Assembly (NCBI GenBank): GCA_963966185.1
Contig: CAWZYM010000127.1
Span: forward strand, 277,501-341,500
Source: Rhabditoides inermis
Taxonomy: Eukaryota > Nematoda > Chromadorea > Rhabditida > Rhabditidae
Reading direction: 5' to 3'
Length of the DNA: 64,000 bases
Shown here: piece after piece, positions 1 to 13,395 of the stretch
Position numbering within the stretch: position 1 is the stretch's first letter
Layout: each line of letters begins with the position of its first letter
Notes under the pieces: model-generated
Told to the model about the DNA's origin: nothing
The model's database searches: none
Seen by the model: only the letters and a program-made list of their open reading frames with translations
Translations under genes and position numbers: made by a program

Positions 1-19
1 CTCCCTCTCTCTCTCTCCC

Positions 20-82
<63 letters not shown>
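1..82. repeat. (CT)n microsatellite, end of an intron of gene A
   Basis: Nearly pure CT dinucleotides, then a C run and a pyrimidine stretch ending in CCGCAG near 137. This looks like the 3' end of an intron whose polypyrimidine tract has become a microsatellite. Confidence 0.9.
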
Positions 83-85
<3 letters not shown>

Positions 86-135
86 CCCCCCTCTCAAACC
101 CCCGTTCAGCCCGCCTGACCACTCCCTCCCCTCCG

Positions 136-1053
136 CAGTCCCCCTCCGCGCAGCCCCATCCGGAGCAGTTGAATGCGCTGGAGAAGGAGAAGGAGGAGGA
201 GGAGGAGGAGAAGGAGGATGCGATGCCTCTTCCCGCACTCATCTTCCCCGTGCCTCCTCCCAAGGTAGTCACGAGCGGGTACGACTCGGACACGGAGACC
301 ACGACACTCAACATGGCGGTCGAAGGTGAGAAACTCGATTGCAGCTCAAATGTGGTTTCATTCTCGCAATAAGTTGCGCGTTGTGGAGATCAGAGGAAGA
401 CGGAGAGTCAGTTCTCGCGCAAAACAAGAGAGGCAGACGGTTATGCCACCGTATTTCGAACTGCAAGCGAAGTAGATCAAAAACTGTCGCTTTGGCGCAA
501 ATTATACGCTCTCTTGCGCTCCTCGTTTTGTTGCAGTCAGGCTATCCGTCTACCGTCTAGGATATAACAGTACAGCTCTCACCCTACCATTTCCAGCCGC
601 CTCCGCCGCAGCAACGCAGCCTCCCGGCAGCCGGCCACAACCGCCGGGGTACGAAGCCGCGTCAGCAGGGGTCGAGAAGAAGGTGGAAGAGACAAAGCAC
701 GGCTACGAGGCTCCATCGGCAGGGGTGGAGAAAGAAGAAATCGTGACTGCAAAACCTGGCTATGATGCTCCATCGGCAGGGGTGGAGAAGGGAGAGATGG
801 AGACTGCCAAGCCTGGCTACGACTCCCTCTCCGCTGGTGTGCATGCAGTCACAGAGAGCGCGAAAGCTGCCTATGACTCAGACTCGGCAGGAGTCGAGAC
901 AGTAACCAAGGCCACCAAGGCAGTCTACGATTCGGATGCGGCGGTTGAAGCAGTCACGGAGGCAGCGAGGGGATACGACGGGGAGTCGGCAGGGGTTCAG
1001 GCAGAGACGACAGAGACTGTCGAGGAGGCGGAGACCACGACTGTGGGGCAAGG

Positions 1054-1097
<44 letters not shown>

Positions 1098-2173
1098 GGA
1101 GGGAGGGAGGGAGGGAGAGGGAGTGGAGAGCAAAGAGCGGAGAGAGAGGGAGGGGGAGGGAGGGAAAGAGATAGAGGACGAGGGAGGGAAAGGGAGAGAA
1201 GGAGGAAGGAGGTAAAGAGATAGAGAACGAGGGAGAGAAGGAGAGAGAAGGAGGAAGGAGGGAAAGAGATAGAGAGGGGGAGAGAGAGAGAAAGAGAGAG
1301 AGAAAGAGGGAGAGAGGAGGGAGGAAGAGGTAGTATGATAAGGTTCAGGCTACGACGCTACTGCCGCTGCCACGCCCTCGGAAGCCGTCATCGCCCCGAG
1401 AATGGAACATGTGGGTTTCGTTCGCAAATACGTCTCACTCGCAGATGATACGTTTTGAATAACTTATGTTCAACAATGCGATCTGGTTAATGATTTTACA
1501 ATGTGTCGTTAGAGCTATACAATTCTAAGATTCAATAATATCCCTTTACCTATCATTTCGTCAGGGCTATTCGTCGGACGGTGAGTCATCGGCGGTGAGT
1601 CACGGCGAGACGTCTTCCGAGTCGCCTGAGGGCACCACGGCGTATGGGGAGGAGGCGCGCACGGAAGCAGGCTCCGGTGGGTCGCCGATCGAATCGCATG
1701 CCTCAATGTTTAGTTGTCGTTATTAGAAATCGACTTACAGATAATTTATTTACGTGTACGTTTCAACCTCATTGCTTAACAGTTGTAGTTATTGCGAATT
1801 GAATTACAGTTACAGAGAGATTAATCATTGATCACGTATACGTTTCAACCGCATTGTTTAGTAGTTGGCGTTATTGAGAATTTAATTAGACATGTTTTCC
1901 CACCATGATCAGGAATTCAAGAAATTTTTTTTCGGCATTCCGCAAATGCAATATTGCGTAATGGATAAGGGTTATATTTTTGATATCTGCAGAAAATCAA
2001 TTCAATATTGCAGGAGACGACATTCTGGAGAAAGCTATCAGCAAGATCGGCAAGGAACTGGGAGCATCGGAATCGGGGACGATCACACAGTCGGAGGAGT
2101 TCATGGCAGAAGAGGAGAAGGTGCGACTCTCTCCCCCTCTCCTCTCTCCCTCTCCTCTCTCCCTCTCTCTCCC

Positions 2174-2222
<49 letters not shown>

Positions 2223-3377
2223 CTCTCGGAGAAGAACAGTCCGGAATATTTGAAAAGCGAAGTCGGTGGGAAGAAAGACAAGGAGTAAGAACTGTCTGAG
2301 TCTTTTTCTCTTCAACATACGTTTCAGGAATCCGGCTCTATCATTTCCGTCGAAGGCAGCTTTGACGTGGCCACTTCCACTTCCACCGTCCAGCCAGAAT
2401 CCACGATGACTACACTCAGAATCAGTCTACCCGAGTCAAGTGGGGTCGAGAGACAGGTGAGTGCACCTTCTGGGGCTCCCGTGCTCCCATACAACCTCGC
2501 AGGAAATGAAATTGACGCGTGGTTCAGAGTTAATATAGATAGAAGACACTACAAAAGTAGTTTGAAGAGACTGACCATTTCAATTTCAGGTGAATCTGGT
2601 GCACATCCCGACAGACATGACGGACGCTCCCGACTCGTCCGGGGTGACTGTACTCTCCCAGTCAAATGACAAGGAGGCATCCGGTGTGCAGGCAGTCACA
2701 CCCTCCTCTGGCAACGGAGAAACATCGAAAGCGATACACAGCACCACGCCATCTTCCGGCTACGACAAGGAGGCGTCGGCGTTTGAGGTCGACACGTCGT
2801 CCGAGGTTCCTGTAACCACACCTTCACCATACGACAAAGAGGCGTCGGCAGTGGAAGTGGAGTCCTCATCGGAGATACCAGCCACCACTGCACCTTCTGG
2901 ATACAACCCGGAGTCTTCGGCGGTGGAGGTGGAAACGTCTTCGGAGATGCCTGTCACGACGACAACTATGCCGGATGTGTACGGGGAATCATCCGGGTCG
3001 GCGGGAGTGAGCAGCGGAGAGAGCAGGGCGGAGTTCGAGCAGGGGCGAGAGGGAGAGGAGAAGGAGAAGGAGGAGGAGGAGGAGAGCGGGGGAGACGAGA
3101 GTGGACACGACAGTGGACAGGAGGTGGGCGACGCTTATGATTACATTATGTCAATGACACCTTTTTGGGAAAAGCGATGATTAACTGTACATAGTAACTA
3201 ACAGTCTCAGACCCAAGAACACAACCCCGTTCCCTTCGCCCCAACCAGGAAGAACCCGTGGGTGGAGATATTCCAGCGGCAGAAGATGAAGAAGCACAAT
3301 GGCACCAAGGCACTGCGGGGATACACAGAGTGTGAGTGAGAGAGAGAGACAAGAGAGAGAGAGAGAGAGAGAGAGAG

Positions 3378-3433
<56 letters not shown>

Positions 3434-4640
3434 CCCTTGCAGTCTGCCCGCCTCCGAGGGTGTGTCAGAAGGGCTGCGCGGTGTCGATCAACGAGCATGG
3501 CTGTCAGGACTGTCAGTGCCAGTGGCTTTCTGCCCGTGAGTCCGCCCCTCGCTCCATCGGTACCAGTGAGTGCCTTTCCTATACTTTCCTACTTTGCGCA
3601 CTAACGTTTCCTTTCCGAACTCACATGGATGTTGTTTCTACTGCTGTTTTTCGGGCGACTGACATAATTGATAGCTAACTAACTAACCTTTCCTTTCCAT
3701 TACTAAAATCATTCAACAACGAGTGTTGTATGGATCGATAATCGATCACACTTGTCCAGGCTGCGACCGCGACGCGGACTGCCCATCTCCCACTCTGTTC
3801 TGTGATCTCTCAGTGAGCCGGTGCCAGTGCAAGGAAGGATACATACAGGTGTGATTTACATTTACTTAAAGGTACACTGGCGACTTATTTTTGACTCGGA
3901 ATGTTTGAAAGAATCATATTAAATCCTTATCGATTTGTGAGAAAGAACAACGATTATCCGTTGCTTTCAAATGTTGCAACTGACTGTTGCAACATTTTAT
4001 TTCAAACCCAAAATTGGTCCCGCCACGACTTACATTCCGTGGAACTCTTCAATACTGCAAAAATGGCGAGAGAACACATAATCCTAGACGAAAGAAGCCC
4101 ATTCACTTACTATGTGGCTCAATGCGTGTGTGCGCCGTAGCGGCACAGACCTCGCCGGTTCGAGTCCTGTCTACGGCAAATGTTTTGCATGAGTGGTAAT
4201 GCGCGTTCAAGAGAGCTAGTTGCAGAATTAAGTCGTCACTGTTCCTTTAATTGCAACTATTTTGTTTCATTGCAGGACATGAAATCGAGTGGGCAGTGCA
4301 AGCATGATCCGCTCTTCGTGGGAATCGGTAGGCGATACGTTTCATGGCATGTCCATTCGATACGTTTCAGTGGACGAGAACCTCGACTCGGCTGCCGTGC
4401 ACGGAAAGACGCAGACAGAAAAGAAACCGGACGCTGGGATAGATGCATTGGAAGCGCAGAAGGTATGTTTTTATAAATTAAAATACGTTCCAGCAACATT
4501 ATTTTATACATAACATTACCAATATTCAATTATGATATCAATGCTTATCTGTTATTTTTAAGGCTTCCCAGTCGTATTTTTACCGAAGGGTGAAACGAGC
4601 GGTGGAGAAATCATTCCGCGAGGAGAGACTGCAGTGGCCA

Positions 4641-4695
<55 letters not shown>

Positions 4696-7600
4696 GACAG
4701 GGAAGTGAGAGACATATAGATATATTATATATCCACCGCATGGTAGCATGATCACACCGCATGTCACAGTGCACCCCCACACTTGCAGGCGCCTCCCACT
4801 GAAGCCCCGCCTCCTTTAGAGAGATCGCAATCGACGTGTATTTATTGTTGTGTTGTACATATTGCATGCAGATAAAACATTACGAAATGTCGAATTGGAT
4901 GCATGACTGTTGTGTTGAACACTCCTTACGTTTCACTGTCACTATCACTATCTTATCACTTTTTGAACAGTTGATTTTGGTGAGATCACGTTGATGTCAT
5001 TTATCCGTCTTTCCTTTCCCTTTCCCTATCCCCCTCTTCTCCAGGCCCCTGCTCCTCCTCCTCCCACTGTCCTGGTGACCTCGTCTGTCTCCAAGGCGAC
5101 TGCTGGCATCTACCAGACAAGCCCATCCGAGGGCTATCCGGAGAGATTCGGAATGAAGTTCAGGTATGTCATGACGTCATGTTACTTACAAATTCACTCA
5201 GAAGCAACCGATGCACGACGGTGGTGTGTCCCGGGAAAGGAGGGACGAGGGGAGGGATGTGAGTGCATGAGTAGAGATAGAAGGGAGGAGATGTGTGTTC
5301 AGCCAGACTGGGAGCTTCTCCAACCCGCGTCGTCCCTCTTCGCAGCCTCGCCGTCGCTGTTCTCCGCAGAGGCCGCCGCACCGTCTCCCAGTCTCTCGCC
5401 CGGACACAAAGTGAGTTGTGTGCTGTGTCGCTCTATTGCTTGTTGTGTAAAGATGCGATTGATGTTGAATTCATTAAGTGGATTTTTTAGGTGTTGACAA
5501 TCGACAACGATGACCCAGAAGGTGACGAGGTGATTCAGATGATGAGCATCAAGTTTCAGCAGGCACTCAAGGTATCTCGCGTAGTGTTGCTAATCGTTCA
5601 ATCAGCTTCAGGCGAATGATGTGTCCGATTTCCCGCACCTTCCTCTCCCTCCCGCCACCCCCGCTCCCTCATCCCCTCCCTTCACTCCACCTCTCGACCC
5701 TATCCCATCATTCCCTATTACGTCATCTGCATCACCCACCACTCACATTTGGATTCCTCCTAACAGTATGTTGCTTCATTTGAATACGTATTCAATTATA
5801 CATAGTTGTCACTCAAAAGTGACTTTGTCCAAAAACAATGTTGTGCTTTGCGGCTCAGACATCCAAGGAAGTATGTACCTCATGGGAGTCAGTGGAAACT
5901 GCGTGGGGAACAGTTCTCATCATCGCCTCAAATAGCCACCAGCGAAGCGTGCTGATACTTGCCTGTTTCATTTGCCCCTCGCCTATCTTTCGCCATAGAG
6001 TACAACTCGCGCCGGGTTTACACTGTGCACAGCGGAAAGGGGCGTGGCCACAGAGAAGAGAGCCGCGAGACAGCTGCGATTGATTTCGAAGCGATGTGTC
6101 GAAAAGATAAGAAGTCAGAATGTTTCCATTTTTCAAACATTTTTCAAATATTTCAAACACATTTTATCATACAATTTCAAAAACAAACTACATTCAGGAA
6201 CTGTGATGAAGCACTTTCCGATGAGCGAGGAAATTGACGAAGACGAGTTTCCGAAGCCACCGGCGCGGTACGTTTTCGAATGTGAAACGTAATATTCAAC
6301 GTATCTCACTCTATGTATTCAGACAAGTGAACCGATTCGTGTCGGCTAACGCGATTCCGGCGACGCAGCTACTGAGGACGACTATGCCTCCTACAACTAC
6401 CTGGTTCAATACAGTATCCGCTACCGTACCACCAACTACTAGTAGTAGTACTACTACAACCACCACCACCGCTACGACAACTCAGTCTTCTACCACAACC
6501 GCCGTACCACCCACTACCGTAACCCACGCGCCACTCGAAGAGCACGTTACTGTCGCTCTTCCGCCAGGATTCGAACCGGATTACGGTATGGTCAATTTGG
6601 AGTACTGTAGCTGATGGTTGATGAAGTTTCAGATACGGGATTCGACATGGGCAAAAGTGTGATCAGCAGAGAGAAGCCAGAGTTTTCTCCGTCATCCACA
6701 TCAACTGGTGAGTGATTGGCATTTCATCGTGATACTTACATACATCGAATACTTCCGTGGTTGTGTTCAAAAACAATGTACTGCATGTGTTGCATGGCAT
6801 ATGATTACAACACATATTACAGTATACATATAATATACTATAACTGCAGCCTCTCTCTCAACGACCGTGTCTCTGCCTCCAGGAACTGCGAACAGTCTTG
6901 ATATAGGACCTGTGTCTAACGTCGGCATATCCAGGACATTCAAGGTATCATAATATTGTCAGTCATACAGTCAGAAGATACAACCATCATTCGACTAATA
7001 TTCATTATCTTACAGTATCTTGAAATACATTATGGACATAATACATGTTTGCAGGCGGCTCCGGCTTGGGCCGACGGAGCCACGTTCGCCCCACACACGA
7101 AGATGATAGATCTGCCCACTAGACGGGTATGTCAACTGTCAATGTTTGATATTTGTGTGTATGTGTTTGCCTTCAGACACCCGGATCGCGTCGCAAGCAG
7201 TCGAGGAAAATCGAAAAAGATAACATCGTAGAAGAGGAAAAGGAAAAGACAAGGAAAGGAAGGAGACAAGACGTAAAAGAGAATGAAGTGAATCGTCCAA
7301 TGAGAGGCAAGGCGCAGAGAAAGCAAGTGGAAACACTGGACGAAACGACGTCAAAGGAAGACTCTCACCAAAGGAGAGGTGCGCAGAAGGGCAAGCGGCG
7401 CGCATCAGTGGAGAAGGAAGAGGAGATCGAAGAGGACGACGTGTATGAAGACGATGACGAGACGTCCACGTGAGTCACACTTCATCCACATATCTCACTC
7501 CTACACAACTATTTCAGAACCGTCGACGCTGTCCAGTTTCCACTCTCAGCGAGAAGGAAGAAGGTGAATAATTTGATCAACCAATTACGACTTGTCTACG

Positions 7601-9309
7601 TGGTCATACGTGGTCATCCATCAATAAATCCTCCAGGGCGAGGTGATCCGTCCTCTGGACGATTTGATCGATGAAGAACGTCGGATGGAGGAGAGGCGGG
7701 AACACCACGAGTTCCTCATGGAACTCGACCAGCAGAGGGAGAGGGTGGAGCTGGAGAGGTGGGCGCAGCAAGCAGCACTAGTATTACAACTTGGAATGTA
7801 TCCTAACGACCAATTATAGGCTGTGTGCACATTTCTGCGTTATTGTTGTTGTGAAACGTATTGCTATTGATAGTTGAAAGTCTCGTTGACGAATGAATAC
7901 TGGAGTAAAAAGGGAGGATGGTACTGGGACCTCGCCGAAGTTTTCATCGAGAGAACAAAGAGAACTCAGATTTACAGCAGAGAGATGGCAGAGGGGAGGG
8001 AGGGAAGAGAGATGGCAGAGGAGAGAGAGAGAGGGGAAGAGAGAGTGGAAGAGATAAGAGATTCTCGCAGAGACCCGCCCCGCCGCCGTCCCTCCCGCCC
8101 CTTCGCATCCACCACTCTCTCACCACAGGACGAAGACGTCTTCCATGTGCATCAAGTGGACAGCAGGTGGAGATTATGACTTTCGAATCGTATATCAATT
8201 TCATATTAGAGATTAGAGCATCAACGACTGTGCTATTTTGTTACAATATCAAACGTATTTCGTATTTGTTTCAGTTCGCCGCGCCCCATTCGCCGCAAGT
8301 CGCCACAGGCAACGAGAGCTAGTGGAGTGAAAGGTGAGTGTGAACTTTACATAATATTAACAATAGATAACGCAATATTAATGTTATTACAATAAATACA
8401 ATAGTAATATGATATTCAATCCAGCCACCACGCCCTCGCTGTCCCGATTCGTGCCTTCTATCGTCTCGCCGACGGACATTCGAGGGCGAGTGAACGGTGG
8501 GTGTCCCCATATGTCTCCCAGGGACGGTAGCGAAGAGGCGAAGAAACGCCTTCGAAACGCAGTCGTCTTTCGAAGAGCGTTTCGAAGTGACTGACCGCTA
8601 CACCGCTACTTGACTTCTATTCAAATGCATGGCTTGCAGACGTTGTGGCAACGGTCGCCCCGATCCCGCACCAGCTCCCAGCAGACTACGACGATGAACA
8701 GACAAGGGGTGGGAGTTTCGCTTTTATGATCTTGGCATTGCCCCGTAAAGTTCCTGGCGCATTGCGGCATTGCGCATTGCGGAATATGCATTGCGGCGGT
8801 GAAGCGTACCACAAGCATGTTTGGTAACGTGAGCCATCATGACGGGAGGTTTTTTTTGTTGCCTGCCATGATTCTTCACATACATATTCAATGTAGATGG
8901 AACCTTATCGTGGTATTGATTGCAGCCCCGGTGCCTGTGTCGCAGCAGCAGCCTGGCGTGTGGTACGGTATGCTGGATGGAGACGGACCGGCAGCAGGAG
9001 GAGACAGGAGGTAAGTCAGATCGCGAGCAAAAAGTGCGCCGCCGGCCTTTTCCTACGGTCGCGAAGAGACTACGAGAAAAAAAGAGAGTGCGTGCCCACC
9101 TTCCCGCGCTCCGCGGATGCTTGGCGCCTGGCCAAGAACTAACTTAGATTGCGACTTTAGTCTCGAAACAGGCAAAGTTGTAACCACTTTAGACGAGCTC
9201 CCACGTCCTCTATACACTCCTCGTCCGATAGACTGTTCATGGAATACACCCGAGAGAGGAGACAAGACATGCCTGTAAGGGTGGAAGGACGCGGAAGGAG
9301 GGGTGAGCA

Positions 9310-9359
<50 letters not shown>

Positions 9360-9520
9360 ATCCCTCTCTCTCTCCTCCAGGCGGTCTCCCTTCCGAGTGT
9401 TCCACTTCTTCCGAGTGTGGCCCCCGTCTCCGTTGTTGCGACAAGCGTTGGTGCGACGAGAGAGGACAGTGCGGACGGGCAAAGTGGGTTGGCAGTGCAA
9501 CTACTTATCTACTAGTGTAG
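136..9520 (+). CDS. Gene A: long modular Thr/Ser/Glu-rich protein with cysteine-rich modules (5'-partial)
   Basis: I do not recognise this gene; its start lies left of the window. About 27 short exons can be followed. Order: an acidic Glu-rich stretch (138-325), tandem repeats of about 20 residues built on GYDxxSAGVE (596-1051), Ser/Thr/Glu-rich exons to 3121, and two cysteine-rich modules (3446-3540 with CQKGCAVSINEHGCQDCQCQ, antistasin-like; 3764-3850 with CQCKEGYIQ, EB/EGF-like). Then come Pro- and Thr-rich exons (5045-6586), a Lys/Glu-rich charged segment (7178-7470), a coiled-coil-like exon (7638-7795) and a C-terminal module from 9381 with cysteine spacing C-x5-C-x5-CC-x4-C-x5-C. The composition suggests an extracellular or matrix protein. 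The last reading frame is fixed by two other copies that keep MEYTRERR open. Joining these exons into one gene is inference; two adjacent genes are possible. Confidence 0.65.
640..1040 (+). repeat. Coding tandem repeat, about 20 codons per unit, in gene A
   Basis: The exon encodes at least six diverged copies of a unit with the core GYDxxSAGVE followed by a Thr/Lys-rich spacer (for example GYDAPSAGVEK and AYDSDSAGVE). Related GYD/YDKEASAVEV units recur in the exon at 2590-3121, so the repeat spans several exons. The Tyr-Asp/Ser-Ala core and Thr/Ser content suggest an extended, possibly glycosylated stalk; that role is inference. Confidence 0.8.
1053..1335. repeat. (GA)n-rich intron of gene A, seeded at the donor site
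   Basis: A purine-only stretch starts directly after a splice donor (GTAGGAGAGAGAG) and decays into GGGAGA and AAAGAG variants. The stretches read as protein on either strand are low-complexity Arg/Glu or Ser/Leu and are not genes. Confidence 0.85.
3872..4246. mobile_element. MITE-like element with TTAA target site and internal tRNA-like promoter boxes (copy 1)
   Basis: A 375-bp segment flanked by TTAA (3868-3871 and 4247-4250) with imperfect inverted ends AGGTACACTGGCGAC / GTCGTCACTGTTCCT. It fills almost the whole intron of gene A between 3851 and 4275. A diverged copy lies at 33578-33856. TTAA duplications are known for piggyBac and Kolobok DNA transposons. Near its 3' third it holds TGGCTCAATGCG and GGTTCGAGTCC, close to the Pol III A box and B box. 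No open reading frame of interest. Confidence 0.65.
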
Positions 9521-10062
9521 AGTAACTACTAGTAACTACTAGTGTAACTACTAGTGTAGATTATCACGAAGGAAGGAGTTTAAAGTGATCATCGGCATCG
9601 AGTTGCATCACACGTACGTTTCACCGCATGCATTTATTCACTAGTGATGAATGTCTGCAATAGTATGAGCTTAGTATTCATAAATCGAGAATGCTCTTTC
9701 AGATTCTGTCTTCCGGAGTGTTGGATGTCGAAGGTGACTCACGCGGTCGACGATTCCACTCCACTCTCCCATACACTCATTGACATACTGTATGATTAAA
9801 ATTATACGGTAGTTGTAACCATACTGTATGATTGTTAGATTCAATACATATCATATTGTAATTATCAGACAAATGGTTAACCATTTGGTACACTGTTGTA
9901 CAAAATATCTACTTGACAACTACTCTACGCACACATCTGACTTCACCTCCTCTACGTATTGTGTATGACATGTGATTATTGCCTATTCATCCGGGTCCTT
10001 ATTTATTTGTAACTTATACATAAAGCACTTTTTTCGTGAAGTCATTATTCTCTCCTGCGCCC
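9521..10062. other. Spacer between genes A and B, with short tandem and palindromic repeats
   Basis: No gene seen. It starts with a small array of AACTACTAGTGTAG units (about 9506-9560) that also supplies the last codons and stop of this gene A copy. It then contains repeated CATACTGTATGATT palindromes (about 9785-9835). The segment is conserved at 22290-22750 and, inverted, at 14395-14560, so it is part of the duplicated block. Confidence 0.6.
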
Positions 10063-10506
10063 ATGTCACATGCGGTCGACCCTCTGGGAACGATCGACCC
10101 CCTCACCGACCCTCTCGCACCACCCCCGCCCGCACCCAACCCATTCGACGCTGTCAAGTCCACGTATGACCCCGCAGAGATTCCTGAAGGTACTTTCCAT
10201 ACAGTTAATTGGAATGCGGTATGACAGTACTTTAGGTGTGGTGATTCCTTCAAAAAAGAAGACGAAGAAAGACAAATCGAAAAAGGGCGCTCCCGTGGGC
10301 AAGGTGCATAAAGAGGATAAAGTAAAGAAAGAAGCGACCGCCTCTGTGGAGACTGAGAAGAGCAAGTCGACAGAGACCAAACAGGCAAAGGATGCTCCCA
10401 AGACAACCAAGAAGAAGCCTGCCAAGCCAGATGCACCCACTGATCCCTGGACGATAGAGAGGAAGTCACAGGAGAAGGCATCCAAGGAAGGTGAGCGTTC
10501 TTTCTT

Positions 10507-10556
<50 letters not shown>

Positions 10557-11075
10557 CCCTTTTCAGTCCCGAAGACTCCCGAGCCCACTGCCAAAGAGAA
10601 GCGCGTGAAGACAGAGATCGCCAAGCGTCCCATCAAGGTAATCGATAATCGATCGATAGTCAGTCGATATCATTCAGGGACTGATCGCATTGACAAAGAA
10701 AAAGAAGACCGCACTTCGCAAGCCCAAGCAGCCACTCAAGGGACCACTGAAGACCAAGGAGACACTGTGCGTATCTCTATCTAATCGATATTCGATCTAT
10801 AAGCGTTCAATGTTTCAGCGAAATGGAGGCGGCCGAAGAGGCTGGGGCGAATCTCAATCTCGACGTGATTCAGAAGAGAATGGAGGAACAAGTGAAGACG
10901 GTCAAGGGGAAGGAGGTACGGGTTACTGAACTCTAAAGTAACCTACCGTATACCTAGGTGCGCGAGGTGGTCCCGGTGCGTCGCGTGGTGACACTCGATC
11001 TGAAGGACGTCGGAGAGAAAAAGCCACTTCGCAAAATCGATCGAGGAACGTGCGGACAATCACAGCCTAAAAAGT

Positions 11076-11124
<49 letters not shown>

Positions 11125-11545
11125 ATCCACATTCTTCAGGATGAGTGGTTACAAGCGCGCCAAGCTCATTCTCCTGATTAGCTGGCCTCTCCTCATTAGT
11201 TTTGTCGGTACGTAGGGGGTACACTAAGATGCAGTACCTCGTACCGTCCCCTTGCAGTGACGGTGTGCATCCTGCAGGACATGTACATGTTGCCGCAGGG
11301 ACTGCGCAAGACCTTCCGCTTCTTGGCCAGTCACAAACACTTTGAATGAGGCAAATGCGTTTTGCGATTGAGAGTAGATATAAGTGAGGATGCTTGCTAG
11401 ATACGTGTTCGACAGCTCTGTTCAGAAGCCGCACATGGCTCCTCCCCCTTCCCTCCCCGACTACTATCCCGATGAGATGTTCCCGTATGTGCCCGAACCG
11501 ATTCCTCCCCTGCCAGACAAGAATGACGATTACGAAATGCCTTGA
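10063..11545 (+). CDS. Gene B, copy 1: Lys/Pro-rich single-pass membrane protein
   Basis: Unrecognised family. About nine exons. It begins MSHAVDPLGTIDPLTDPLAP, chosen because the same start is kept in copy 2. A proline-rich N-terminus leads into a strongly basic, low-complexity region (KKTKKDKSKK and similar), then a conserved segment ending KPLRKIDRGTCGQ, a hydrophobic helix (LILLISWPLLISFVV; membrane segment) and a short C-terminal tail rich in Pro, Asp and Tyr (PDYYPDEMFPYVPEP). No signal peptide is seen at the N-terminus, so the basic part is probably cytoplasmic and the tail extracellular or lumenal. Stop TGA, then AATAAA at 11558. Gene C starts 82 bp after the stop. An intron at 10490-10566 is almost entirely (CT)n. 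Copies lie at 22753-25515 and 37261-38042. Confidence 0.75.
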
Positions 11546-11627
11546 TGTGTGTCTTGGAATAAAGACTTCTTTTTCGAGACGTCTCTGTGTTGTTGAACCC
11601 CGTCATTCCCCCTCCGTTCCCCTCTCA
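11546..11627 (+). promoter_or_regulatory. Intercistronic gap between genes B and C with poly(A) signal and pyrimidine-rich acceptor-like tract
   Basis: AATAAA lies at 11558-11563, 13 bp after the gene B stop. A pyrimidine-rich stretch runs just upstream of the gene C ATG. The short gap and this layout match nematode operons resolved by trans-splicing. The same arrangement is kept between B and C at 25516-25594 and 38043-38130. Operon status is inference. Confidence 0.5.
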
Positions 11628-13360
<1,733 letters not shown>

Positions 13361-13395
13361 GCATCTTATTGCTGCTAATATTGATTTTTTTCCAG

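Noticed and set aside
9262..9275. Apparent stop codon (TGTAAG) before the cysteine module of gene A copy 1
   Set aside because: It is in a frame that does not join the next exon. The frame with MEYTRERR is open in all three copies and joins GLPSEC correctly.
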